64,000 nt of DNA from Odontesthes bonariensis (taxonomy: Eukaryota > Chordata > Actinopteri > Atheriniformes > Atherinopsidae). Of the stretch, positions 1-10,064 are shown one piece after another. Numbering within the stretch: position 1 is the first letter of the stretch; each line of letters opens with the position of its first letter. The position numbers and the translations under genes are program-made. The notes under the pieces are model-generated. The model did not search any database, was not told the DNA's origin, and was given only the letters and a program-made list of their open reading frames with translations. Location of the stretch: assembly GCF_027942865.1 (NCBI RefSeq), contig NC_134516.1, positions 24,263,322 through 24,327,321 on the forward strand, read 5' to 3'.

Positions 1-145
1 CAGAAGAAACAGAAAAATATGTGGATGAGAGCAGCTTTATTGGGAATTTGGCTGGAAATATTCACTCATTCTTTACTGTTTTTACTAAAAGATGCAGAAA
101 TATTAAACTCTGTAACATGTGTTCAGTGCACCAACCCATGCCAAC

Positions 146-690
146 TCAGTTAGCATACATACAGTTATAGGAATAGTTTACTGAATGTCCCATCTTGTAG
201 ACAGCCTCAGTGTTGCATTTCCAGTCCAGTCTGCTGTCCAGGTGAACCCTCAGGTATCTGTAATCCTCAACCACCTCTTCACCGAGGATGGAGACGCTGT
301 TCAGCTGACTGCTGCTCCTCCTAAAATCCACAATCATCTCTTTTGTTTGTATTCAGATGAGGGGATAGTTTATTTTCCTATAGATGTGATAGTTTCATGT
401 AGATGTGCTGAGGTGTGACAGGGAAGCTGTTGGTACATGGAGGATGTGAGGTCTGTAGCAGGAGGCAGCAGCATGCTGAGTTTGTCTGAACTCTTCCATC
501 TGTCTGATCCCACATTATCCCAAAGCCTGTGAGCTTTTCCATTCCTGACCACACATCCCTCACACTGTTCTGCTGCAGATAGTTTCCCACCGACTTGCTC
601 TCTTCCTTTTTTCTTCACACTCCTCCTTAACTCCCTGTTTCCCTCCATGAAGGCCTTCTTCTTTATGCTCAGTGGCTGCAACACAAGTTC
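146..690 (-). mobile_element. Degraded, internally deleted non-LTR retrotransposon (LINE) fragment
   Basis: On the minus strand, 590 to 480 encodes a segment containing NSVRDVWSGMEKLTG, which matches the linker upstream of the reverse transcriptase in fish LINEs. A Lys-rich stretch (KKKAFMEGNRELRRSVKKK) precedes it in another frame. About 150 bases further on, 337 to 170 encodes IVDFRR...VSILGEEVVEDYRYL...LDSRLDWKCNTEAVYK, the segment just after the polymerase domain in the same LINE type. The catalytic part between the two is missing and at least one frameshift separates them, so this is an internally deleted dead copy. Recognition is by remembered family motifs; the exact clade was not determined. 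Confidence 0.75.
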
Positions 691-785
691 ACATCAACCA
701 GGCGTTTGTTCAGAAAACAGCGTCACAGCTTTGGACTCAGGAAGTGTTTCAGATGTCAGCTGTCACTCAGACACATTCTCATAGG

Positions 786-858
786 GCCTGGATAGCTCAG
801 TTGGTAGAGCATCAGACTTTTAATCTGAGGGTCCAGGATTCAAGTCACTGTTCAGGTG
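786..858 (+). tRNA. tRNA-Lys (anticodon TTT), possibly decaying
   Basis: The sequence folds as a 73-nt tRNA. The acceptor stem GCCTGGA pairs with TTCAGGT with two G-U type pairs, the D arm is GCTC...GAGC, and the anticodon stem TCAGA/TCTGA carries loop CTTTTAA with anticodon TTT at 819-821. The A box (TAGCTCAGTTGG) is intact. The T stem (CAGGA/CACTG) has two mismatches where a canonical tRNA-Lys pairs fully, so this copy may be a pseudogene or a low-activity gene. No T-run terminator was seen immediately downstream. Confidence 0.75.
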
Positions 859-2718
859 TAGAAATGTAATTTACCACTTAACCTGTACTTCCCTCTATGC
901 CTGCACTCTGTTTCTACACTGCCACCTCTGACAGAGCCTGGCTGATGCTTTCCCTTCTATGTAGCTTTGCTGTTAGCCACATCGTTATATCCTCATTTGT
1001 AAGTTATATAAACTATAGAATAATTCTATATAAACTATAGAAATCACCTTAAATACGCCAGCTGCAGAGTGTTGATCACATTCACTGAAACTACAACAGG
1101 TTAAGAGCATTTATCATGAATAGTTCTGCTTTATATCAGGGCTTCTTTTCACTTAGATTTCACTATTTGGACAATCTGTAATGAATGAACACCCAGAAGA
1201 GAACACAAGACATTACAGAGATAAATCAACGCTGGTGCAGTTTAAACAACAAGGGCATTGTTTGCTTCATTTAAGTGGCAATAAAACAAAGCACTTCATC
1301 AGAAAAATCAGTGTCAGAAATATATTTTGTAAAGGCCTCAAGAGACATAGATGTTGGAGGAAGTTGCGTAAACTGTGATGATGTCACAAGTTCTGTCGCA
1401 GTGGTGCTTCCAGCTTCTCTGGAGTTTGGTGTGTTCCACATAAGGAGCAGTATTCTTTAGTATTTCAGCTTTAGACTGACAACATTTGTTGCTCAGTTTT
1501 CCTCTGAGCCACAGAGATGCTCAGCTTTCATTGTGTCCAATAACTGCAGCTTCTAAAGTGGATTTCATAGCACTGCTGCATCTCTGACAGTTATCAGATC
1601 ATTTGGGTGGAAACACATACATCACAACCCTCTGAATCTGCTTTCAGTCCCACCTGAACAGTCTCTCACAGTTTCAGACACAAAATGTGTCTTTTAGTTT
1701 GATTCTCAGCTGATATCTCCAACAACTGTAGAGGGACTCATATCATTTCACCAGCTGGTGTGATAAACTTACAGAAACACCTCAGGAGCAGCACCTGGGA
1801 CCTTTGGGAGAAAAGGGGATTCTCTCCATGCTGATAGAGCTGGTGATAAATGAGTTTATGGATCCTACATATTACAGAGTAAAACAATAATAAAGGTGCT
1901 TTCTGAGCCTTGACATTTTTTTCTTTTATTAGAAAAATGTTCCAAATTTGAATCCCATGGAGGGAGCTAATGAAGCAAAGATTGATGCATAAAAGCATTA
2001 AAAACCTTTCCTGTAAGTTCTCTGTTCAAGTTTTATTTAGGTTCAGCTGCATGTTTCTCTTTATGGAATCTTTAAGCCCTCATAGATCAGTCTGATCCCA
2101 ACAGAAGTCTGGCAGGTTTACTTGGTTGCTGTAGTTCACTAAAGCAGGACTCTGAGCAGGGCCCTCCGCTAACAGGCTCCTCTCCTTTAGAGCCAGTGGC
2201 AGGGTTGGGTTTGGGAGGTGACGCTGCTCTGTGCTTTAAACAGCAGGCTTTAATCCACCAAACTTCAGTTGGTTTATGATCTACTTTTCAGAGGATTTGT
2301 AAATGACTAAATAAATAACACCAGCAGACAGGGTAAACACAATAGTTTACAGATAAACATGTGTTTGATCTTATGTGAGGCAGCCTTTCCCTGTAAGACT
2401 GAGCCAGAAAAACAACAGCCAGCACATGCAGAGAATTACATTCTCCATCACATCTCCCTCCTTTTGATCACATATGTTCATATTAATTAACGTTTTTATG
2501 TCCTGCCGGCGGGACGTTGCATACTTCAGGGCAAATCTGGGGTTTTCCTCAGCCCACCTTTATATGTACCTAAATATGTTATATACTGTTGGAAAGCTAA
2601 GGGTCTTGCGATTCCAATGATGTATGGCAATCCAAGATACAATCAGAACTGTGGACACAATAAACACTTACGTAAAACCAGTCGCAAATACAAAAAAGTG
2701 TCAAAGTCACCTATAAAG
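859..2718. other. Intergenic stretch without recognisable genes
   Basis: The stretch is AT-rich and all reading frames are short. I see no convincing exon, RNA gene or named repeat. A short GC-rich near-palindrome (GTCCTGCCGGCGGGAC) lies near 2501-2516. The stretch ends at the target site of the hAT-type MITE. Confidence 0.5.
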
Positions 2719-2726
2719 CCTTACAG

Positions 2727-3246
2727 CAGAGGTCTTCAACAGGGGGTCCGCGACCCCCAGGGGGTCCGCGGAGGTACTGCAGGGGGGTCGCGAAATCTTT
2801 GGTTGATTAGACGATTTAAAAAAACAAAAAAAATTAAAAATTAAAAATTTCAAACAGTTTTTTCTCACAAATTGTGTGCAAACGTGTGCCATCCACAGAT
2901 GCTTTGAGGATTCATTGTCCCATCTACATGCATGTTTAAAGTTAAAATCTGTGGATTATTTGAATAGCTCAGTGTTGTATGCAAGATGTTTGTTTATAAA
3001 TGGCAGTGGCACGGCCACCCTGTACCTTGCACATGTTTAAAATAAAAACATGAATATATTAACCTGTGTATTATTTGAATAGCTTAGTATTGAATGTACA
3101 ATAACAGAGTAGCTATGTTTATACACGGCACTAGGCCCCGTTAAATATAAAACACAATTGTATGCCATATAAATAGTAGGGGGGTCCCTGCTCCAACTCT
3201 CCATCAGTTTGGGGGTTCCTGGCCTGAAAAACGTTGAAGACCCCTG
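2727..3246 (+). mobile_element. hAT-type non-autonomous DNA transposon (MITE), copy 1
   Basis: This 520-bp element has terminal inverted repeats CAGAGGTCTTCAAC (start) and CAGGGGTCTTCAAC (reverse complement of the end). It is flanked by a perfect 8-bp target duplication CCTTACAG at 2719-2726 and 3247-3254. Eight-base duplications and CAG-starting TIRs are hallmarks of the hAT superfamily. It has no transposase ORF. Its GC-rich ends contain alternating runs (GGGGGTCCGCGACCCC) that can fold. A second copy in inverted orientation lies at 11140-11659 and has the same length, so both are intact at their ends. Confidence 0.9.
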
Positions 3247-3254
3247 CCTTACAG

Positions 3255-4048
3255 TATTCTAAGAGAAGATACAACTCCAACAACAACGGTCCTGATACGT
3301 TGGCAAGAGTCCAGTAAAAGTAAAATAGGTAGTCTACAATAAGTCTTTCACCCACAACGACACAACTGCCTTTTGAAATGTAATCATTTGTGTGCAGGAC
3401 ATTTTTTGATACGATTTTTCCTTTTTTGTTTTTCCAACTGCCCTTTTAGGTACATGGGGGGAGTTGACCTATCAGATGGCCTGATAAGATACTTGAAGGT
3501 CTTGCACAAAATACAGAAGTAGACTTTCTTGTTCCACTTCATGGACATTGCTTTTGTGAATGCATCTTGCACAAAGAACATGGCAGAAGCAGAGGTGAGG
3601 TTCCTTTGCACCAGAAGGCATTCAGGGAGACCTTAGCAGACATCCTAATTCTCCCGGAACTTCCGGGAGTCTCCCTGATATTGATAGTTAATCACGGATG
3701 CCCGCGAGTCGGATCAAATATCCCGGATTTTAGACTATGTGAGGGAGTGTTTTTTTTTTTTTTTTTCAATGCTCTAACTCTGACTATTTCACAGTTTGTA
3801 CGTTCATTTTGATGTTATGCAGTGTGACAGGAGGAGAACCTCCACCGTACTGTACCCTAACCATTTGACGTGTTATGTGAACGGAGGAAAATTACACTCA
3901 GAAAGTATAAAATAGGCATAAATGAGACTTTAAAAGCTGTGTGCTATTTATACACACTTTCATTAAGTGGACCAGTGAAAAGGATTTAGTAGAAAGCTGA
4001 TAATAAGCTGTTTTATATGCTAAGTCTTATTAAGCTCTGAAGCATCAC
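3255..4048. other. Intergenic stretch with a perfect short palindrome and poly-T
   Basis: No gene was recognised. A perfect hairpin with 9-bp arms and a one-base centre (CTCCCGGAA-C-TTCCGGGAG) occupies 3651-3669. A T-run of about 17 lies at 3750-3766. The minus-strand frame at 3384-3611 (75 residues) contains a FCILCKTFKYL stretch that may be transposase debris, but I cannot assign it. Confidence 0.45.
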
Positions 4049-4122
4049 AGGCACTGCTGGGATTTGAACCCAGGATCTCCTGTTTACTAGACAGGCACTT
4101 TGACCAACTAAGCCACAGCGCC
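4049..4122 (-). tRNA. tRNA-Thr (anticodon AGT)
   Basis: This is a 74-nt cloverleaf on the minus strand. The acceptor stem GGCGCTG/CAGTGCC has one G-U pair and the discriminator is T. The anticodon stem and loop (CTGTCTAGTAAACAG) has anticodon AGT, and the B box region GGGTTCAAATCCC forms a perfect T stem. It matches the vertebrate tRNA-Thr-AGT pattern apart from a few loop bases. Pairing is good throughout, so it is likely functional. A related copy lies about 380 bp to the right with matching flanks. Confidence 0.9.
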
Positions 4123-4426
4123 ACATGGTTCATAAAACTGATGAAAGAATAAAGAGCCTGAACTGGATCCACCTCAGGAAGTGGTTTTTGTGATTTATTT
4201 CCGATATTCATGTGATCTCTGCATAAATCAGGGCTTGATGTTATTCAATTTATCTCCATATGTGAAAATATTGGATATAGTCCAAGTTCAATCTTCTGTA
4301 ACTCAAGAATAGTTAAAGCCATGAGATGAAGTGCCTCCAAGTACAGACTGCTTTGGAAGTCCAGCACTCCTGAAGCACTGCTGTAAACAGTTATGGCACC
4401 ATGTTGACGTACATAATAACACCTTA

Positions 4427-4500
4427 AGGCTCTGCTGGGATTTGAACCCAGGATCTCCTGTTTACTAGACAGGCACTTTGACCAACTAAGCCACAACGCC
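4427..4500 (-). tRNA. tRNA-Thr (anticodon AGT), second copy
   Basis: It has the same 74-nt architecture and anticodon as the copy at 4049-4122. The acceptor stem GGCGTTG/CAGAGCC has one mismatch (G-A) and one T-G pair, so it is slightly weaker. The bases just upstream of the gene (ATGGTTCATA, CTGATGAAAG on the plus strand) are shared with the first copy, indicating a tandem duplication of gene plus flank. Confidence 0.85.
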
Positions 4501-4778
4501 ACATGGTTCATATAACTGATGAAAGCATAAAGCAAACATTTTGCTTGTTGTTTTTAAGTACTTAAAATCAAAATTACTTTTTAAGATAGTAAGTAAGCAT
4601 TGTTTCTAAGTGCTTGTTAAAATGACTATTTAAGATAGTAATTAAGTGTTTTTTAGGCGATGTGAAAACCGTTTGCTGTGACTTTCAAATCTGCTTCAAA
4701 AACTGGACGTGTTTCTTCAGATAAACTCCTGACCAGCTGTGAAAAAGCAGTGAAAATGTCTGGCCTGTATAAACTTTG

Positions 4779-4842
4779 TGATGTCATACAAGATCAGAGA
4801 TGACATCGATTGTGATGTCACTACAGTGATGACATCACAGCT
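4779..4842. repeat. Cluster of TGATGTCA/TGACATCA motifs
   Basis: Five near-CRE octamers (GTGATGTCAT, GATGACATCG, TGATGTCACT, GATGACATCAC and overlaps) fall within 64 bp in alternating orientation. They closely resemble the 26-bp minisatellite found in every unit of macrosatellite B. The octamers differ from a consensus CRE (TGACGTCA) at the central CpG, the change expected from CpG decay. Confidence 0.5.
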
Positions 4843-5374
4843 TTGTGAAGGCTTCTGTTCTGTCTCTTCTGGTCTGTGGTTCCAACCACAGATTCTGGAT
4901 GGAAGTGAAGTCCGGATTCCAGAATGTTGATTTGTGTTCTCTGTTAATCTCTGGACGACTTCAGCTGATTACTTCCTGTCACTGTCACGTTGGAAGCTCC
5001 ACTTCTGCCAGTTTTTCAGCAGCCAGTATCATGTTTTCCACCAGCAGTGTTTCCCAAGACAGAATAATGTCAGTTTGTTTAAATGTTGCCAAAATAAACT
5101 ATTACAATTACAACAAATGTCATCTCAGGGCACTTCAGCAATAAAGTCCAATTCAGGCCAATTTGAGTTTAATTCATTGTAATTATAATCCAATTAATTC
5201 AATTCAGAATGAATCCAATTAATTCATACAGAGCAATTCAAATACTATTTCCTCGCTAAGGAAACCAACAGATGGCACCGAACTTGCACTATCTCTAATT
5301 AGATAGAACTTTTTAATAGTTCTAAGATCATATCTTTCTGGCTTTATTTGCATTTTACAAAGAGTTCCGAGTAA

Positions 5375-5602
5375 TTATGAAAGTGGGGTTTTAATGAGTA
5401 ATAAAATCTGACAGGTAACCAGGGAAGGAAGTCCTTTAATCCTGGAAATATTCTCCAGGTGATAGTTGGCTGACTTCCTAACTGACCTGATCTGGCTGCT
5501 GAAGTTCAGCTCTGAGTCCATAATAACAGCCAGATTCCTGCTTGCTTTGTGCTTTTTAACATCACAGCCTGAAGCTGAGCTCAGGTTTTTAACAGCTGAC
5601 AA
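5375..5602 (-). mobile_element. LINE reverse transcriptase C-terminal fragment
   Basis: The minus-strand frame encodes ASRNLAVIMDSELNFSSQI, then KSANYHLENISRIKGL. This is the conserved segment following the polymerase domain in fish LINEs (typically a 'NLGVxxDSxLxFxxHI...SxFxHLxNIxxI' pattern). Only about 75 residues remain and no catalytic motifs are present. It is a different LINE family from the fragment at 146-690. Confidence 0.7.
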
Positions 5603-6746
5603 TGACCTCTGTTTTATCTTTGTTTAGCTGCAGGAAGTTCTGGATCATCCGGTTGGTTATTTGTTGGAGGCTCTTTGCTGGGCCAGTTATTCCTCTGTGC
5701 CAGCAGCTGAGCACCAGTTCTGCCAAAACTAACAGGAAACATCATCCTGCACCGCTGGATTATCAACAAGTAACACTGACCAAGTCAGGAGATTAAAAAG
5801 GATGCAGAGGACAGTCAACCATCTCCTAAACACGGGACTTGTGTTTGACACCAGTCTTTGAACTGCTGTGAGACCGTTGTTTCCTTCATTCGTTTTTCAA
5901 CTTTTTTTCCAAAACTACTTGGTCGAAAGGTGTAAAACATTAAAAGTACTGGGTTAAAGTTAGAAAAGCATCATGTTTAGGAAATAAAATACACTTTTGG
6001 GGGAAAAACTTGGCCAATAAGACCAGGAGCTCCTGACCTGTCTCACACATTTCAGTAAGACCTCGGGAAATTGTACCAAAAAGGGCAAAACATGTCTCCT
6101 TTAAAGGACCAATAAGAGCTACATCTCAGACTCTACAGGCCTCAGTTAACTTGTTAAATGTGTCAGTGGGTCGGTGTGAAAACTCAACATCTAGGATGTT
6201 ATTTCCAGCTTCTACGTTTAACTGAAATAGAAAATCTGAGAATTACGACAATTTGGGTAGAGCTATTTTACGACAGTAAAATATTTGGCAGTGACTAAGT
6301 GCCTTTAGCACAGACAGGAGGGTGGAGGCGAGAGGAGACAATGAGGCTGATACCAGAGCAACCAGATGAGCCTCCAGCGTCCACCTGTCCTGACAGTCCA
6401 GACGTGTGCAACTGGCGGATCTCGGTCCGGATCCGGACCCAAACGCAATGCCATCCGGACCGAGACCAAAGCGGTCTTTAATAAATATATATTTTAAAAA
6501 TTTTTTTTTTTTTATTATTATTATTATTATATTTTCCAAGTGTTTCAGGCGTAATTATTTGTCATGCAATTTCTAGTTGTAGATAGAACACCAGAGAGGT
6601 AGACCGGTTGTGCGCTGTGCCTATCATTTTCACACGGTCCAAACCAAGGTTGTTAACATGAGGCCGCATGCACGTTTTTTCTATCTGTCGGTCAGTGAGT
6701 GATTTGTGAGTTATCAGTTAGTTTTCAGCAGCAAACAGAATTAAAC
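5603..6746. other. Intergenic stretch upstream of the hAT transposase, with an inverted repeat
   Basis: No exon was recognised. A perfect 13-bp inverted repeat (TCTCGGTCCGGAT at 6420-6432 and its complement at 6453-6465) forms a 20-base-loop hairpin. It is followed by an A/T tract and a short ATT microsatellite near 6512-6531. The inverted repeat may be part of the 5' noncoding region of the transposase element that follows, but no terminal repeats could be delimited. Confidence 0.45.
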
Positions 6747-6835
6747 ATGGCATGCTCAAAACTGGAAAAGAAACGAAAGGTGGATTCAGAAAACCGAGAG
6801 TTTAAGGCGGAGCGGACAGACAAATATGCAAACCA
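6747..6835 (+). pseudogene. Displaced N-terminal coding remnant of the hAT transposase
   Basis: An ATG in good context at 6747 opens a frame that reads SKLEKKRKVDSENREF, then TDKYA, the usual N-terminus of SCAND3/ZBED-like hAT transposases in fish. It hits a stop (TAA) at 6843-6845. It is two bases out of frame with the long downstream ORF. A small deletion between TDKYA and the zinc finger therefore split the original gene. The continuation is the ORF at 6836-8272. Confidence 0.65.
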
Positions 6836-8272
6836 ATGTGTCTAATCTGCAATGAGACGGTCGCAGTCATCAAAAGTGGAAACGTGAAGCGGCACTATGA
6901 CACCAAGCATGGGCACTTCGAACAGAGCTATCCCCAAAACAGCGAGGTGAGAACCAGAAAAATAAATCAAATGCAAGAATCATATCAAGCGTCACGAACT
7001 GTGATAGTCAGGTCAGCAACCCAGCAAGAGCGCACGACTGAAGCTTCACTACGAGTGGCATGGGTCTTAGGCAAGCACAAAAAACTATTCTCTGACGCCG
7101 AAGTTGTGAAAGAATGCATGAACGAGATAGCGACCGAGGGAACCAGGTTTAAAGATGACATCACCCAAAAAATAAGCCAAATATCCCTCTCTCATAACAC
7201 TGCAGCGAGACGAACCGAAATGCTCGCCGATGATTTATTGCTCCAAATGAAGACTGCGGTGAAAAATGCAAATTGCATTGCATTGGCTTTGGACGAATCC
7301 ACTGACAACACGGATAATGCCCAACTAATGGTGTTTGTCAGATTTTTTGATGCTGAAAAGGGGGACTTCGTTGAAGATGTCTTGGGTCTCAAAGCCCTTC
7401 TTGGCCATACAAGAGGCAGTGACATTTATGATGCAGTGATGCAGATGTTGCAAGACCAAGGCATAGACCTGAAGCATGTTGTTTCAATTGCTACTGATGG
7501 AGCCCCAAGTATGACTGGGAGAGAGAGGGGATTAGTCTCCCTCTTAAAGGCACATCACCCTGACCTCATAGCATACCACTGTGTCATTCATCAGATGGTT
7601 TTGTGTGCCAGCCTGGGAAAGGAGTTTTCAGAAATCATGACAACAGTGATGAAGCTCATCAACTTTTTGAGGGTGTGCTCTGCTTTGCAGCATCGCCTGC
7701 TACGCTCATTCCTCACAGAGGTGGATGCAGAATTTGATGATTTACTTCTCCCCAATAATGTCAGGTGGCTTAGTAAGGGGAAGGTGTTGGAGCGTTTTTG
7801 GGCCCTGCGGAAGGAGTTAGAAACATTTCTACTGAATCAGACCAGTCCCAAAGCAAAACCATTTTTGGAATTTCTCCAAAACAATGAAAAAATGGAAATT
7901 GCTGCCTTTCTGACAGACATCACTTCCCACCTCAATGATTTGAATTTGAAGCTCCAGGGCAAAAATAACACAGTGTGCAACCTCATGTCAGCCATCCGTG
8001 CTTTTCAAAGGAAGCTGGAAATCTACAAAATCGACCTACAGGAGGGGAACCTGCTCCACTTCCCCAATCTGAAAAGCCAAGCTTCAGAGCCACACCACTG
8101 CAATTATGTGGAATTTGTGGACACGTTGATTGCAAATTTTGAAACCCGGTTTGGAGATTTCCCTCTGGGAAAACAGGTCTTGCTGTGTGTTGAAAACCCA
8201 TTCCTGGTGAAAAATGTGACAGAATTCTTTAATTCAAAAACAGTCTTGGTGTCATTGTCATCGTTACATTAG
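6836..8272 (+). CDS. hAT-superfamily transposase-like protein (SCAND3/ZBED5/GTF2IRD2-tail type), truncated
   Basis: The frame is 478 residues and uninterrupted. It opens inside a BED/C2H2-like zinc finger (C2, C5, H20, H25). The RNase H-like hAT core follows: ALALDESTDNTDNAQL near residue 150 with the first acidic residues, VSIATDGAPSMTGRERG near 220 with the second, YHCVIHQ (CxxH) near 250, and NNVRWLSKG near 310. The family is normally about 600 or more residues and ends in a dimerisation region carrying the last catalytic glutamate. That part is absent here: after ENPFLVKNVTEF the sequence diverges and stops. The upstream start lies in another frame (6747). The protein is therefore probably inactive as a transposase. 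The long open core suggests a young copy; a domesticated fragment is possible but unsupported. Confidence 0.75.
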   Translation: MCLICNETVAVIKSGNVKRHYDTKHGHFEQSYPQNSEVRTRKINQMQESYQASRTVIVRSATQQERTTEASLRVAWVLGKHKKLFSDAEVVKECMNEIATEGTRFKDDITQKISQISLSHNTAARRTEMLADDLLLQMKTAVKNANCIALALDESTDNTDNAQLMVFVRFFDAEKGDFVEDVLGLKALLGHTRGSDIYDAVMQMLQDQGIDLKHVVSIATDGAPSMTGRERGLVSLLKAHHPDLIAYHCVIHQMVLCASLGKEFSEIMTTVMKLINFLRVCSALQHRLLRSFLTEVDAEFDDLLLPNNVRWLSKGKVLERFWALRKELETFLLNQTSPKAKPFLEFLQNNEKMEIAAFLTDITSHLNDLNLKLQGKNNTVCNLMSAIRAFQRKLEIYKIDLQEGNLLHFPNLKSQASEPHHCNYVEFVDTLIANFETRFGDFPLGKQVLLCVENPFLVKNVTEFFNSKTVLVSLSSLH

Positions 8273-8696
8273 CTTTGGGTTTTTCCTGACTTGAAATTAA
8301 AATGAAAACGCACAGAGATGACATTACAACATGTAGAATTTACTAAGTACATATTGAACAACACTTATTCAACAATCCAATATCAACAACCCACATAGAT
8401 TTTTACACTCGGGCACTCATTTCAATGTGTACAAAAGGTATGGTCTCAGGTCAGTTGTAAGCCTTCATTAGTGACCATTATCACTTCAGGTTTTGTATAG
8501 ATTTGCAAAGATGAACACCACCACAACCAAACAAGACTGTGCTTGTATAGCTGTGTAAACCTGATTGAATCGTTACCTCTAGTTCTGAAAAGTTTGTACT
8601 TTTCAGGGTGCTGAAAATCTACAAATCTAAAGTATCTACAGGACAACTGTCCTAAATGTTATCTACACACAGTACATAGTTACTACTATAAATATC

Positions 8697-8699
<3 letters not shown>
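8273..8699. other. Intergenic stretch, nothing recognised
   Basis: AT-rich DNA following the truncated transposase. I found no hAT-type 3' inverted terminus, so the right boundary of the element could not be set. Confidence 0.4.
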
Positions 8700-8772
<73 letters not shown>

Positions 8773-8781
8773 ATCTATCTA
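8700..8781. repeat. (AG)n microsatellite followed by (TCTA)n
   Basis: About 70 bp of uninterrupted AG dinucleotides is followed directly by three TCTA tetranucleotides. This is a typical compound microsatellite. Confidence 0.95.
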
Positions 8782-9106
8782 GCTATTACTTCTGGCTACT
8801 GCTAGCTAGTTAGCGATAGCACCGGAAGGAGTGGATCACACACTCGAGAGAGCGGAAGTAGAACGGGAGTAGAGTCTTGCACAGAGCGAATTATGCACAG
8901 AGCGAATTGGCTAACAGACGAGCCTGGGACGCAGTGCACGTGAGCAACATGTTTAGTGACAGCAAGTGGACAGTGACAACGGTGAGTTCATACACTAAGA
9001 GTGACTTTAGTTTTCTCTTCTGACCATCATGCAGCTATTCATTTAGTCATAGAGAGAAGTTAGTTGCATAGTTGAGCATCTAGTGCTAACTAATAGGCTA
9101 CTAGAC

Positions 9107-9218
9107 GAGCCTGGTGCTCGCGGCGGCTGCGTGGGCCGGAGGACAGAGGGCAGCCGCGGCTGTCCTCCTCTGTTCTCCTGGCCTCCGGCTCACAGACACT
9201 CTGCGGAGCACCAGGCTC
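9107..9218. repeat. GC-rich imperfect inverted repeat
   Basis: A 13-bp arm GAGCCTGGTGCTC at 9107-9119 is perfectly complementary to GAGCACCAGGCTC at 9206-9218. Inside, GTGGGCCGGAGGAC and GGCCTCCGGCTCAC form a second, imperfect pair. The block is CpG-rich in otherwise AT-rich DNA, and long frames on both strands here reflect only the base composition. It could be a structured transposon end or a small CpG island. Confidence 0.6.
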
Positions 9219-9285
9219 GGCCCCGTGGCTCACGCTCCTCGGCGGCTCCGTCACGAGCCGTCGATGGGCTACCGACGGAGAGGCT

Positions 9286-9323
9286 CCATTATTGATTCAG
9301 GGTTGCTAAAAGTTAACCTGGAA
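9286..9323 (+). repeat. Duplicated tRNA flank segment, copy 1
   Basis: ATTATTGATTCAGGGTTGCT and the bases up to about 9323 recur with few changes at 9671-9708, immediately after tRNA-Ser. This suggests a larger tandem tRNA unit from which one gene copy has been lost. Confidence 0.6.
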
Positions 9324-9585
9324 AGAAGCACAAGTTCCTTAGACCATTTGATTAAACAAAACAAAGGCCAGACGTGTCGTTGATCACATGAACTTCTGCA
9401 CAGATTGATCTCTGAAGAGACAACTCCTTCCTCTGACCCATTTCGAAGACTGACCATTTCTAACAAACAAAAAAAAAAGCTTTTTCTTGATCGCCATAAC
9501 TTATGTCTGTCTCAGGAGTTGAAGTCCTTCATGAAGATGATGAGTTGTAACCGTTGAATGTCAAAGGTGAACGCACCTGTATGTG

Positions 9586-9667
9586 GTTGTCGTGGCCGAG
9601 AGGTTAAGGCGATGGATTAGAAATCCATTGGGGTCTCCCCGCGCAGGTTCGAGTCCTGCCGACAACG
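9586..9667 (+). tRNA. tRNA-Ser (anticodon AGA)
   Basis: This is an 82-nt class II tRNA with a perfect acceptor stem GTTGTCG/CGACAAC. The D region is TGGCCGAGAGGTTAAGGCG, the anticodon loop TTAGAAA has anticodon AGA at 9619-9621, a long variable arm (GGGGTCTCCCC) is present, and the T arm is CAGGTTCGAGTCCTG. It matches vertebrate tRNA-Ser-AGA closely and looks functional. Confidence 0.93.
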
Positions 9668-9670
9668 ATA

Positions 9671-9708
9671 ACATTATTGACTCAGGGTTGCTAAAAGTTA
9701 ACTAAGAA
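9671..9708 (+). repeat. Duplicated tRNA flank segment, copy 2
   Basis: Near-copy of 9286-9323, placed directly between tRNA-Ser-AGA and a tRNA 3' half. It marks a past tandem duplication of the locus. Confidence 0.6.
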
Positions 9709-9716
9709 AGAATCAT

Positions 9717-9742
9717 GCATGGGTTCGAATCCCATTCTCGTC
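9717..9742 (+). pseudogene. 3' half of a tRNA-Ser (GCT-like) relic
   Basis: The T arm (TGGGTTCGAATCCCA) and 3' acceptor strand (TCTCGTC) of a tRNA-Ser-GCT-like gene are present without any D or anticodon arm. The matching 5' half, with acceptor strand GACGAGG, lies about 1 kb downstream at 10731-10765. Confidence 0.65.
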
Positions 9743-9991
9743 AAGTTGTGTGCTGGTGTGTTGTTTGTAATTCTGATTCCACTTGTTACAAAAGGGTTTT
9801 CAAACGATGCTTCTGTCGCAATATTTTTATTTGCTTGCACTAGGTTCATTTGGGCGATTGAATCTATCATGAAGAATTTTGAGTCTGACTTGAGGCTAAT
9901 GTGAAAGAGCTGTCTTTCTCTCAGTTTGCACCCACCTTTGCTACGTGCAGCTGTTAATCATTTCCTCCACAGAGCACAAGAGAAAGACGAC

Positions 9992-10064
9992 TGGAGAATG
10001 CGGGCGTCGATCCCGCTACCTCTCACATGCAAAGCAAGCGCTCTACCATTTGAGCTAATTCCCC
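9992..10064 (-). tRNA. tRNA-Ala (anticodon TGC)
   Basis: On the minus strand a 73-nt tRNA reads GGGGAATTAGCTCAAATGG at its 5' end. The anticodon loop is TTTGCAT (anticodon TGC at 10029-10031) and the T arm is GCGGGATCGACGCCCGC. The acceptor GGGGAAT pairs with ATTCTCC with one G-U, discriminator A. The body matches vertebrate tRNA-Ala-AGC genes more than typical TGC genes, so the anticodon may have changed within the alanine family. Confidence 0.88.

Noticed and set aside
4020-4535. Two minus-strand frames sharing NHVALWLSWSKCLSSKQEIL as a duplicated protein
   Set aside because: The shared part is the translation of the tRNA-Thr genes.
9083-9383. Overlapping frames of 70-89 residues in the GC-rich block as a gene
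   Set aside because: Open frames on several frames of a GC-rich inverted repeat, no domain and no splice context.
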